Below are positions 1 through 5,955 of a stretch of DNA of 5,955 nt, one piece after another. Within the stretch, counting starts at the first letter, position 1, and every line of letters starts with the position of its first letter. Below the pieces are notes generated by a model. It did no database searches. It saw nothing but the letters and a program-made list of their open reading frames with translations, and was not told where the DNA came from. The position numbers and the translations under genes are program-made. Source of the DNA: Arthrobacter sp. (GTDB taxonomy: Bacteria > Actinomycetota > Actinomycetes > Actinomycetales > Micrococcaceae); assembly GCA_025464545.1 (NCBI GenBank), contig JAODMA010000278.1:1-5955 (forward strand). Direction: 5' to 3'.

Positions 1-145
<145 letters not shown>

Positions 146-153
146 AGGAGTAG

Positions 154-159
154 ACACTA
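154..159 (-). promoter_or_regulatory. Candidate -10 element for the ABC ATPase gene (leaderless start)
   Basis: On the minus strand TAGTGT (TAnnnT) ends 8 nt before the ATG at 145, which would place transcription initiation at or next to the start codon. There is no Shine-Dalgarno in that interval. No good -35 hexamer is visible at 16-19 nt upstream. Leaderless transcripts are common in actinobacteria. The call rests on the hexamer and the spacing alone. Confidence 0.4.
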
Positions 160-270
160 GGACAAAAGGGCCGCGTACTGATAACCGGGCCGTTGCCCCG
201 GGGCGGCGGTTCGCACGGGTCGCCCGCTGGGGGTCCTTGGCATGCAGGCACCGGAGGAAGTCGCCCCCGG

Positions 271-296
271 CATGTCACCCGGGCATGTCACCCGGG
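271..296. repeat. Perfect 13-bp tandem duplication between divergent genes
   Basis: CATGTCACCCGGG occurs twice without a gap (271-283 and 284-296). A related GCATG...CCGG segment is also present near 240-254. The pair lies about 34 bp upstream of the serB -10-like hexamer, between two divergent promoters. It could be a direct-repeat operator or a simple replication-slippage duplication; the sequence does not decide. The rest of the 146-342 intergenic stretch shows no other clear element. Confidence 0.75.
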
Positions 297-329
297 CGAA
301 ACGAATTCGGGCGCCGCAGCAGCGCTGGC

Positions 330-335
330 TAGGAT
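330..335 (+). promoter_or_regulatory. Candidate -10 element for serB (leaderless or near-leaderless start)
   Basis: TAGGAT (TAnnnT) ends 7 nt before the serB ATG at 343, the spacing expected if transcription starts at the A of the start codon. A weak TTCGGG at 306-311, with an 18-bp spacer, could be a -35. The same bases contain AGGA at 331-334, 8 nt from the ATG, so a short Shine-Dalgarno on a longer transcript is the competing reading. Confidence 0.5.
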
Positions 336-342
336 TGCAGCC

Positions 343-1233
343 ATGAGTCCGAACGTTACTGCCGTCAGCTACGGCCCGTCATTGTCCCCTTCCGAGATCC
401 AACAGCTCCGGGGCGTACTCAGTGCGGCCGGCGCGACCGTGGAGGCGGAAAGCCGGACCGGCGACGGCCGTTTCCAGGTGTACACCGCCGAGTGTGGCCT
501 GGCGTCGGGGACGGCGGCGGCGCTGACGGAACTCCGCCAGGCGGCAGCCGGCGCAGTCGAGGGCGTGGATACGGCGATCGTGCCGGCCTCGCTCCGGAGC
601 GCTCCGCGGAAGTTCCTGATCATGGACGTGGACTCCACGCTGATACAGCAGGAGGTCATCGAACTCCTGGCCGCCTACGCTGGCAAGAAGGACGAAGTCA
701 CCGCCGTGACGGAGGCCGCCATGCGCGGTGAATTGGACTTCGCACAGAGCCTGCACGCCCGGGTGGCCGTGCTCGCCGGACTGAAGGCGGACGTCGTCGA
801 TGCAGTCCGCGCCGAGGTGAAGCTCAGCGACGGCGCCGCCGAGCTCGTAGCCGCCTTTAAGGCGGCAGGCCACGTGGTCGCAGTGGTGTCCGGCGGGTTC
901 AACCAGATTCTTCAGCCGATCGCGGAGGGCCTGGGGCTGGACTACTGGATCGCCAACGAGCTGGAAATTGTGGACGGCGCGTTGACCGGCAAGGTGCTTG
1001 GCGATGTGATCGACCGCGCTGCCAAGGAAAAGTACCTCCGCGAATGGGCCGCCGCGGAAGGCATCCCGCTGGAACACACCATCGCGGTGGGGGACGGCGC
1101 CAACGACCTGGACATGCTCGGTGCCGCCGGGATCGGCGTGGCCTTCAATGCCAAGCCTGCTGTCCGCATCGCGGCAGACGCCGTCGTAAACATGCCGTAT
1201 CTCGACGCCGTGCGGCACATCGCCGGGGTCTGA
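343..1233 (+). CDS. serB: Phosphoserine phosphatase SerB
   Basis: This 296-residue HAD-superfamily enzyme hydrolyses O-phospho-L-serine to serine, the last step of the phosphorylated serine pathway, in the cytoplasm. All four HAD motifs are visible: motif I MDVDST with nucleophile D95 and acid/base D97, plus conserved E104; motif II Ser183 in VVSGGF; motif III Lys228 in RAAKEK; motif IV GDGAND at 250-255 with Mg-binding D251 and D255. The first roughly 85 residues resemble the short regulatory (ACT-like) N-terminus of E. coli-type SerB, and the length fits a one-domain form. The frame is open back to 193, but residues encoded there are low-complexity. ATG 343 is preferred because a -10-like TAGGAT sits 7 nt upstream and the protein begins at the expected point. 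It is transcribed alone and ends at a strong terminator. Confidence 0.95.
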   Translation: MSPNVTAVSYGPSLSPSEIQQLRGVLSAAGATVEAESRTGDGRFQVYTAECGLASGTAAALTELRQAAAGAVEGVDTAIVPASLRSAPRKFLIMDVDSTLIQQEVIELLAAYAGKKDEVTAVTEAAMRGELDFAQSLHARVAVLAGLKADVVDAVRAEVKLSDGAAELVAAFKAAGHVVAVVSGGFNQILQPIAEGLGLDYWIANELEIVDGALTGKVLGDVIDRAAKEKYLREWAAAEGIPLEHTIAVGDGANDLDMLGAAGIGVAFNAKPAVRIAADAVVNMPYLDAVRHIAGV

Positions 1234-1246
1234 ACGGCGGGAAACG

Positions 1247-1290
1247 AGTGAGGGCCGGGGCAGATGCCCCGGCCTTCACTGTTTGTTTTG
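1247..1290 (+). terminator. Strong intrinsic terminator of serB, possibly bidirectional
   Basis: The arms 1247-1262 and 1265-1280 are complementary over 16 positions with one G-T wobble. In practice this is a 15-bp stem closed by the 4-nt loop AGAT. GTTTGTTTTG follows at 1281-1290 on the plus strand. It begins 13 bp after the serB stop and lies 16 bp past the stop of the convergent SDR gene (1306). On the minus strand the hairpin is followed only by a short CGTTTCC, so it may also stop that transcript, less efficiently. Confidence 0.88.
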
Positions 1291-1305
1291 TCCGCGCCTT
1301 GGCGC

Positions 1306-2058
1306 CTAGCTGGCGCTCTTTCCGAAGTAGTCGGCGCCGCCGACATACTCGGTGTGGCCGGTCCCGACCTCGGCCGTTGCCATCTTGGCGACCTCGGCGG
1401 CGAACTCGGAGACCGAGTACAGCTTGCCGGCCTCGGCACGGCGGGCCTCGATGGCGCCCGGGCTGGAGCGGTCCAGCAGGGTGGCCGTGATGGTGCCCTC
1501 GATCATGTCGCCGGACACGACGACGAGCGAGATGCCCTTTTCGGCCAGGCTCGGGATGAGCTCGCGCAGGGCGTCCTCGCCGGCGCGCTTGCTGCGGGCC
1601 ACCGGCTCGTACTCGGGCATGGTGGGCACGGTGTCGATGAAGTGCGCCTGGTGGCTGGTCACGAAGACCACGCGCGAGCCCTCCGGCATGAGTGGCACGG
1701 CGGCGTTGAGCATGCTCACCTGGGCATCGCGGTTGAGCTTGAGGGCGTAATCCGCTTCCATCCCGGTCTCCATGCCGCCGGAGGCATTCAGCACCAGGAC
1801 ATCGAGCGAGCCGAAGTTCTCCATGGCCGCGCTGGCAAGGGCCTGCACGCCGTCCTGCGTCGTGAGGTCGGCGCCCACAGCGGCCGCGCGGCCCCCGGCT
1901 GCTTCGATCTCCGTAACCACCCTGTTGGCGCGCGGTGCCTTCTGGCGGTAGTTCACGACCACGTTGGCACCCTCGGCTGCGAGGTACTTGGCGACGTCGG
2001 CGCCAATTCCCCGCGATGATCCGGTCACAATTGCGGTCTTGTTGTCCAGCAGTCCCAT
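1306..2058 (-). CDS. SDR-family oxidoreductase with enoyl-reductase-like Y-x6-K active site
   Basis: This 250-residue Rossmann-fold NAD(P)-dependent oxidoreductase has the cofactor loop TGSSRGIG at 12-19, acidic D64, NASGG at 91-95 in place of the classical NNAG, and S135 in VVFVTSHQ. The classical YxxxK is absent: V153 stands where the Tyr would be. Instead Y150 precedes K157 in YEPVARSK, giving Y-x6-K. That spacing is known from enoyl-ACP reductases such as InhA, FabI and FabL. FabL also combines a TGSSRG cofactor loop with an NNAASG motif and is about 250 residues long. The start at 2058 is set by AAAGGAG 5 nt upstream; the frame is open nine codons further but with no ribosome site. It follows hsp20 and fabG on the same strand. 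Membership of SDR is certain; enoyl reduction is inference, and 2,4-dienoyl reduction or another reaction is possible. Confidence 0.9.
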   Translation of the reverse strand: MGLLDNKTAIVTGSSRGIGADVAKYLAAEGANVVVNYRQKAPRANRVVTEIEAAGGRAAAVGADLTTQDGVQALASAAMENFGSLDVLVLNASGGMETGMEADYALKLNRDAQVSMLNAAVPLMPEGSRVVFVTSHQAHFIDTVPTMPEYEPVARSKRAGEDALRELIPSLAEKGISLVVVSGDMIEGTITATLLDRSSPGAIEARRAEAGKLYSVSEFAAEVAKMATAEVGTGHTEYVGGADYFGKSAS

Positions 2059-2063
2059 TCGAG

Positions 2064-2070
2064 CTCCTTT
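2064..2070 (-). promoter_or_regulatory. Ribosome-binding site that sets the SDR start
   Basis: AAAGGAG on the minus strand lies 5 nt before ATG 2058. It selects that Met over an in-frame Met nine codons upstream (2085), which has no comparable site. Confidence 0.85.
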
Positions 2071-2146
2071 GTTCCAAACGTCCAAAAACGGTGGGTCTGC
2101 ACTCCATCATGCCAGCGCCAGAGGGCATTTCCGTTGTCCGGGATCC

Positions 2147-2193
2147 ACAAAGAAGCCGCGGCCGGCTAGTTGCTGTGGGGCTGCCGGCACGGC
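2147..2193 (-). terminator. Candidate terminator downstream of hsp20
   Basis: Read on the minus strand, GCCGGC (2188-2183) pairs with GCCGGC (2166-2161) around a 16-nt loop. Outer GCCG (2193-2190) pairs with CGGC (2158-2155) across a small internal loop, giving 10 GC pairs followed by TTCTTTGT. It begins about 30 nt after the hsp20 stop. The long loop and interrupted T-tract make it a weak candidate. Confidence 0.4.
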
Positions 2194-2203
2194 CCGGCAC
2201 GGC
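2184..2203. repeat. 10-bp tandem repeat in the hsp20-SDR gap
   Basis: CCGGCACGGC is present twice back to back (2184-2193, 2194-2203), followed by ACG, which extends the GGCACG periodicity. It overlaps the outer arm of the candidate hsp20 terminator. It is probably a slippage duplication; no function can be read from it. Confidence 0.7.
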
Positions 2204-2223
2204 ACGCCCCCGGGGTGGAACGG

Positions 2224-2643
2224 TCAGCTGTGCTCGACCCGGATCTTCTTGGTGCTCGCCTCAGGCGGTGTCGCCGGTGCGGGTGCCCGGATCTCGAGGA
2301 CGCCATCCTTGTAGCTGGCGGTGATGTCTTCCTCTTTGGCCCCGGGCGGCAGAGCGATGCTGCGTTGGAAGGAGCCGTAGCGAAACTCCGAGCGGTACCC
2401 GCTCTTGCTCTTGTGCTCTGACTTTTCCTCGCGCTCGGCCTTGATATGGAGCATGCCCTCGCTCACCGAGACGTCAACGTCGTGGTCGGGATCGATTCCG
2501 GGCACCTCCGCCCGGACCACCAGGGTCTCCCCGTCCAGATACTGCTCCACTTTGATGGACGGCGTCATCGGAAGGTCGCCTTCGAGGAAACGCTTGATCG
2601 GATCCAGTACGTCCGACGGCGCCCACTTGTTGGGTTCAGCCAT
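2224..2643 (-). CDS. hsp20: Small heat-shock protein, Hsp20/alpha-crystallin family
   Basis: This 139-residue ATP-independent chaperone holds unfolding proteins in the cytoplasm, usually as oligomers. The alpha-crystallin domain spans about residues 29-121. It opens with IKVEQYLDGETLVVRAEVPGI. YRSEFRYGSFQRSIALPPG lies at 83-101. The hallmark A-x3-DGVLEI near the domain end is ASYKDGVLEI at 109-118. A C-terminal I-x-V tail (IRV, 134-136), the usual oligomer-contact motif, follows a Pro/Ala linker. The N-terminal arm is short (about 28 residues). ATG 2643 is chosen because AGGAGG lies 6 nt upstream; codons further upstream in the same frame encode no recognisable sequence. It sits between fabG and an SDR on the same strand but has its own leader and probably its own promoter. 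I found no HAIR or CIRCE operator. Confidence 0.95.
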   Translation of the reverse strand: MAEPNKWAPSDVLDPIKRFLEGDLPMTPSIKVEQYLDGETLVVRAEVPGIDPDHDVDVSVSEGMLHIKAEREEKSEHKSKSGYRSEFRYGSFQRSIALPPGAKEEDITASYKDGVLEIRAPAPATPPEASTKKIRVEHS

Positions 2644-2649
2644 GATATT

Positions 2650-2689
2650 CCTCCTGGTTACGGCTCCTGCCGCGGCATCGCCAGGAGCT
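2650..2689 (-). promoter_or_regulatory. Structured hsp20 leader with alternative pairings around the Shine-Dalgarno
   Basis: On the minus strand, segment A (CUCCUGG, 2687-2681) is perfectly complementary over 7 nt to segment C (CCAGGAG, 2657-2651), which contains most of the hsp20 Shine-Dalgarno AGGAGG (2655-2650). Overlapping A bases (GCUCCUG, 2688-2682) pair equally well over 7 nt with segment B (CAGGAGC, 2669-2663). The A:B and A:C pairings exclude each other. A:B can be extended outward by UAC/GUA and GG/CC across single mismatches. The complementarity is seen directly; a role as an RNA thermometer or translational switch is inference. The local A:B hairpin would leave the ribosome site free. 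Confidence 0.45.
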
Positions 2690-2697
2690 GTAGCCCC

Positions 2698-2703
2698 ATT
2701 ACA
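2698..2703 (-). promoter_or_regulatory. Candidate -10 element for hsp20
   Basis: TGTAAT on the minus strand would place transcription start near 2691, just ahead of the structured leader and about 48 nt before the ATG. A poor TTAAGG at 2727-2722 is the only -35-like hexamer at 18 bp. This is a weak call; a heat-shock sigma-factor promoter is not recognisable. Confidence 0.25.
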
Positions 2704-2731
2704 CACCCGCTACCGGGCGCACCTTAAGGGC

Positions 2732-2770
2732 AAAAGGACCTAGCTCGACGGCCCGCGCCGCGGGCCGTCG
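2732..2770 (-). terminator. Intrinsic terminator of fabG
   Basis: The inverted repeat 2746-2756 / 2760-2770 is a perfect 11-bp GC-rich stem with a 3-nt loop. On the minus strand it starts 23 nt after the fabG stop codon. CCTTTTG follows about 9 nt past the stem, so the U-tract is displaced. This arrangement would partly or wholly separate fabG from hsp20. Read on the plus strand there is no T-run after the stem. Confidence 0.7.
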
Positions 2771-2793
2771 TCGTCCGGCTGAGGGTGGCGCCG

Positions 2794-3675
<882 letters not shown>

Positions 3676-3698
3676 TCAAAAACCGACCCGGTGGAGCG

Positions 3699-4127
3699 AT
3701 GCCCGGAGATCCGGGCGGGCTTTCCGGTGACACCGAGGTGCACAGCATCACAGACGCCGCGACGGCACACTCGGAGGAGATGCGCCAGCGGATGATCAAG
3801 TATGCCGTGGCCATGGGAATCCGTATGGTCTGCCTGATCCTGATCTTTGTGGTGGACGGCTGGTTTAAGGTTCTTCCCGTGATCGGCGCCGTATTCCTGC
3901 CCTGGGTGGCCGTAATCATCGCCAACGGCAGCGACAAGGCAGAAATCCACAGCGACGCGCTGCTGGACTACGTTCCGATGGGCGAAGTGGAGGCGCCGGA
4001 AGCCTCCGCCGGACCGGCTGCCGCCGGGGCTGAGGACACTTCCATAACACTCTTGCAGGGCGAGCTGATTGACGAAGAGGACGGACTTGCTGATGATGAA
4101 GGCGACCAAAGACGGGCTGCTTCATGA
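3699..4127 (+). CDS. DUF3099-family two-helix membrane protein
   Basis: This 142-residue protein of unknown function is recognised from the actinobacterial DUF3099 pattern: EVHSITDA at 13-20, a basic RMIKYAVAMGIRMVC segment, then two hydrophobic stretches at about 35-52 and 57-76 separated by DGWFK and ending LPWVAVIIAN. Both ends are probably cytoplasmic by the positive-inside rule. The C-terminal 65 residues are Ala/Glu/Asp-rich and probably disordered. The start is uncertain. ATG 3699 has GGTGG 4 nt upstream, while an in-frame TTG at 3669 would add ten residues and has no ribosome site at normal spacing. The domain is complete either way. Its stop overlaps the next gene's start (ATGA at 4124-4127), so translation is likely coupled. 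It heads an operon with SURF1, hinting at a membrane or respiratory role, which is inference only. Confidence 0.85.
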   Translation: MPGDPGGLSGDTEVHSITDAATAHSEEMRQRMIKYAVAMGIRMVCLILIFVVDGWFKVLPVIGAVFLPWVAVIIANGSDKAEIHSDALLDYVPMGEVEAPEASAGPAAAGAEDTSITLLQGELIDEEDGLADDEGDQRRAAS

Positions 4128-4375
4128 ACCTGTTTGACCTTGCCGGGAGCGATGGCCGGAGCGCGGGCCCGACCGAAGCGGTGTGTTCGCGGAAGGCGTG
4201 CCGGGCCGGAGCTGAGTGGCAGCTGCTCTGGAACAACCCGAAGATCCATACGCCGGAGCGGCGGAAGATCTGGCTCGCCTGCGGCGAGCACCGGCTTTGG
4301 CTTGAGGACTATCTGCAGACCCGCGGACTGTGGAAAGAAACCGTGGCCCTTCTCCCGGTAGCCGAGGCCGGCTGA
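4124..4375 (+). CDS. Small Cys/His protein of unknown function, putative metal-binding
   Basis: The 83-residue product has no signal peptide or membrane segment. Cys21-x4-Cys26 and Cys53-x2-His56 form a plausible four-ligand metal site resembling a small zinc ribbon. Between them is a striking segment, WQLLWNNPKIHTPERRKIWLAC at 32-53, rich in Trp and basic residues. I recall similar short actinobacterial proteins with the WNNP...WLAC pattern, some carrying the unsupported name 'acetone carboxylase'; no function is established. The ATG overlaps the DUF3099 stop by 4 nt and the TGA abuts the SURF1 ATG (TGAATG). It is therefore translated as part of that operon, which argues that the short frame is a real gene. 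A role in oxidase assembly or metal delivery is possible but unproven. Confidence 0.8.
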   Translation: MNLFDLAGSDGRSAGPTEAVCSRKACRAGAEWQLLWNNPKIHTPERRKIWLACGEHRLWLEDYLQTRGLWKETVALLPVAEAG

Positions 4376-5251
4376 ATGTACCGTTTTCTCTTTTCCAGCA
4401 AATGGCTGGGATACCTGTTGCTCGCCGCCATCTTCGCCACCGCCTGTGTTTTCCTGGGCCGTTGGCAGATGGACCGCCGCGCGGAGTCGCTCGCCGAGAT
4501 TAACCGCATCACTTCCAACTATTCCGCTACACCCCTCCCTTTTGCCGAGGTCAGGGACCAGTTCAGCCGGCTGGACCCGCACCGCGAGTGGACCCAGGTG
4601 GAGCTGAAGGGCAGCTACGACACAGCCGGCCAACGCGTCGTCCGTAACCGCCCGCTCAACGGGCAGCCCGGCTACGAGGTCGTGGTCCCCTTCCGGCTGG
4701 AGACCGGCGAGACCGTCGTGATCAACCGTGGCTGGCTGCCGATTGGTAACGACAATCCCGGCCGGCCCGATTCGGTTCCGGCACCGCCGGCGGGCAACGT
4801 GACCGTCGTGGCCAGGCTCAAGCACGCCGAGCCCGAACTCCAGCGCGGCGCACCGGACGGGCAGTTGGCGTCCATCGACCTGGCCGCCTACTCCACGCAG
4901 CTTGGCTATCCGCTGCTCACCGGCGCCTATGGACAACTGGCGACCGAGAGCCCGGCGGTAGCGGACATGCCCATCGCCTTCCCCAAGCCCTCCACCGAGG
5001 AAGGCACCCACTTGTCGTACTCATTGCAGTGGTTCGCCTTTGGGGTGCTGATGTTCATCGGCTTTGGCTACGCGGCCCGGCAGCAGGCCCGGAACGCAGC
5101 CATCGACGCGGAAGACGCGGAAGAGTTAGCCGACGGCGGCTTCCATCACTCGAGCGGGCCGGTCGCCCGCCGCCGGCACCCGCCCCGCAAGCGGAAGAAC
5201 GCCACGCCGGAGGAAGAGGAAGACGCGATCCTGGACGCCCAGGGCTACTGA
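4376..5251 (+). CDS. SURF1-family cytochrome c oxidase assembly protein
   Basis: This 291-residue membrane protein has family members that help insert heme a into cytochrome c oxidase. The SURF1 layout is complete. TM1 lies at about 10-28, running into the signature LGRWQMDRR (27-35). An extracytoplasmic domain follows with VELKGSYD (75-82), VRNRPLNGQPGYEVVVPF (89-106) and INRGWLP (116-122). The pre-TM2 motif THLSYSLQWFAFG is at 211-223 and TM2 at about 217-234. A 57-residue cytoplasmic tail is basic (RRRHPPRKRK) and then acidic (EEEEDAILDAQGY); this charged tail is typical of actinobacterial members as I recall them. The ATG directly follows the stop of the small Cys/His gene with no gap, so translation coupling is likely. 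No separate ribosome site is visible. The stop overlaps the ribosome site of the next gene. Confidence 0.95.
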   Translation: MYRFLFSSKWLGYLLLAAIFATACVFLGRWQMDRRAESLAEINRITSNYSATPLPFAEVRDQFSRLDPHREWTQVELKGSYDTAGQRVVRNRPLNGQPGYEVVVPFRLETGETVVINRGWLPIGNDNPGRPDSVPAPPAGNVTVVARLKHAEPELQRGAPDGQLASIDLAAYSTQLGYPLLTGAYGQLATESPAVADMPIAFPKPSTEEGTHLSYSLQWFAFGVLMFIGFGYAARQQARNAAIDAEDAEELADGGFHHSSGPVARRRHPPRKRKNATPEEEEDAILDAQGY

Positions 5252-5262
5252 AGGAGCGGCGC

Positions 5263-5730
5263 ATGTATCCGGACCCGGTAGCAAACGTGAAACAGGCATT
5301 GACCGCGGCGGGGGCCGAGGACACGGTCACCGTCTTCGATGCCCAGGTTCCGACGGCGGCCGCCGCGGCAGCCACGCTTGGTTGCGAGCTCGCTGCGATC
5401 ACCAACAGCCTGGTGTTCGTCCTGGAGGGCGCTCCCCTGCTGATTCTGGCCAGTGGTGCCGCGAGGGTGGACGTTCAGAAGGTCGCCGCCCAGCTGGGCA
5501 CAGGCAAGATCCGCCGCGCCACCCCCGACTTCGTCCTGGCGCACACCGGACAGGTAGTCGGCGGCGTAGCCCCGCTGGGTCATCCGGAGAAGATCCGCAC
5601 CCTGCTGGACACGTCGCTGGCCGCCCAACCTGTCCTCTGGGCAGGCGCAGGAGACCACAACTCGATGTTCTCGATCAGCTACAAAGAGCTGCACAGGATC
5701 ACCGGCGCAGAAGAACTCCAGGTACGTTAG
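5263..5730 (+). CDS. YbaK/EbsC-family protein (aminoacyl-tRNA deacylase-like)
   Basis: The 155-residue single-domain protein has the YbaK/ProX editing fold pattern: ITNSLVFVLEG at 46-56, PLLILASGAARVDVQKVA at 58-75, ATPDFVLAHTGQVVGGVAPLGHP at 86-108 including the substrate-loop GxxxP (100-104), and LWAGAGDHNSMF at 125-136. Family members hydrolyse mischarged tRNA, for example Cys-tRNA-Pro or Ala-tRNA-Pro, in the cytoplasm. The conserved catalytic Lys of characterised YbaK lies in IxKSLvF; here that position is Asn48, so activity cannot be assumed. The frame is open from 5029, but ATG 5263 is chosen because AAGGAG (5251-5256) lies 6 nt upstream and family homology begins there. It is the last gene of the operon; its ribosome site shares a base with the SURF1 stop. 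No clear terminator follows. Confidence 0.9.
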   Translation: MYPDPVANVKQALTAAGAEDTVTVFDAQVPTAAAAAATLGCELAAITNSLVFVLEGAPLLILASGAARVDVQKVAAQLGTGKIRRATPDFVLAHTGQVVGGVAPLGHPEKIRTLLDTSLAAQPVLWAGAGDHNSMFSISYKELHRITGAEELQVR

Positions 5731-5876
5731 CTCCAGCAGGGGTGACAATACCGCTAGCGGAGCGGCGCGGTTAAGGAGCCACGCGGTTGATTGTGTCGCG
5801 TGCGTCTAAGCGAGGACCGAGCGAGCATGCGGAAAATTGAGCGCGGTGCGAAGCGGAAGGCCAGCCCGGGCCCACC

Positions 5877-5955
5877 CTACTCCAGCGTGATCAGCTCCAG
5901 GTAGTCCTCGTTCCAGAGGAACTCGACGCCGACGGGCAGAAGAAAGACGCGCTCC
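5877..5955 (-). CDS. C-terminal end of an unidentified minus-strand gene
   Basis: On the minus strand the frame is open from the window edge to TAG at 5879-5877, reading ...ERVFLLPVGVEFLWNEDY and then LELITLE. Of its 25 codons, 23 end in G or C, matching the genes nearby, while the opposite-strand open frame has poorer codon use. I do not recognise the family. It would converge on the YbaK-like gene. The 146 bp between them (5731-5876) hold only short palindromes such as CCGCTAGCGG and no convincing terminator or promoter. Confidence 0.6.
   Translation of the reverse strand, partial: ERVFLLPVGVEFLWNEDYLELITLE

Noticed and set aside
379..1218. 279-residue open frame antisense to serB
   Set aside because: It is a shadow of serB in high-GC DNA. 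It has no recognisable domain, is rich in His, Gly and Arg, and the plus strand holds all HAD motifs.
1145..2200. 351-residue minus-strand frame overlapping the SDR
   Set aside because: It lies out of frame with the SDR, is extremely Arg-rich and low in complexity, and has no family signature.
2644..2793. HAIR (HspR) or CIRCE (HrcA) operator ahead of hsp20
   Set aside because: I looked for CTTGAGT-N7-ACTCAAG and the CIRCE inverted repeat on both strands and found neither.
3968..5011. 347-residue minus-strand frame antisense to the Cys/His gene and SURF1
   Set aside because: SURF1 motifs are intact on the plus strand, and the antisense product has no coherent domain.
5752..5761. Palindrome CCGCTAGCGG after the YbaK-like gene as a terminator
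   Set aside because: The stem is at most 3-5 bp with no following T-tract, which is too weak to call.
5827..5904. 25-codon ATG frame encoding a Lys/Arg-rich peptide
   Set aside because: It has only a weak upstream purine run, overlaps the end of the minus-strand gene, and has no recognised similarity.

Overview
The window is high-GC DNA with strong G/C third-position codon bias, no mobile-element signatures and actinobacterial gene families (DUF3099, a SURF1 with a long charged C-tail, a MabA-like FabG). I infer an actinobacterium, probably an Arthrobacter-like member of the Micrococcaceae. The genus assignment is from memory of gene order and families, not from a search.

Layout. (1) Positions 1-342: the 5' end of an ABC-transporter ATPase gene on the minus strand, then an intergenic region shared with the divergent serB. 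Both genes appear to start leaderless or nearly so. A perfect 13-bp tandem repeat lies between them. (2) Positions 343-1233: serB, phosphoserine phosphatase, ending at a strong hairpin terminator (1247-1290) that separates it from the convergent gene. (3) Positions 1306-3519, minus strand, transcribed fabG -> hsp20 -> SDR. FabG is a textbook 3-oxoacyl-ACP reductase. A small heat-shock protein follows behind a GC hairpin terminator and a leader with mutually exclusive pairings around its Shine-Dalgarno. Last comes an unusual short-chain dehydrogenase/reductase whose Tyr/Lys spacing (Y-x6-K) is that of enoyl reductases, not the classical Y-x3-K. (4) Positions 3520-3698: divergent control region with -10-like elements for fabG (minus) and for the plus-strand operon. 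(5) Positions 3699-5730, plus strand: a tightly packed four-gene operon of a DUF3099 two-helix membrane protein, an 83-residue Cys/His protein, SURF1 (cytochrome c oxidase assembly) and a YbaK/EbsC-family aminoacyl-tRNA editing-like protein. The first three are joined by an ATGA overlap and a TGAATG junction. The fourth has its ribosome-binding site touching the SURF1 stop codon. (6) Positions 5731-5955: a 146-bp gap with no convincing site, then the C-terminal end of a minus-strand gene running off the window.

Functionally this is a housekeeping neighbourhood: serine biosynthesis, fatty-acid reduction, proteostasis, respiratory oxidase assembly and translation quality control. I see no phage, CRISPR, toxin-antitoxin or transposon signal. 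The points most worth following are the enoyl-reductase-like SDR beside fabG, the possible RNA switch ahead of hsp20, the YbaK-like protein lacking the usual catalytic lysine, and the small putative metal-binding protein fused by translation coupling to SURF1.
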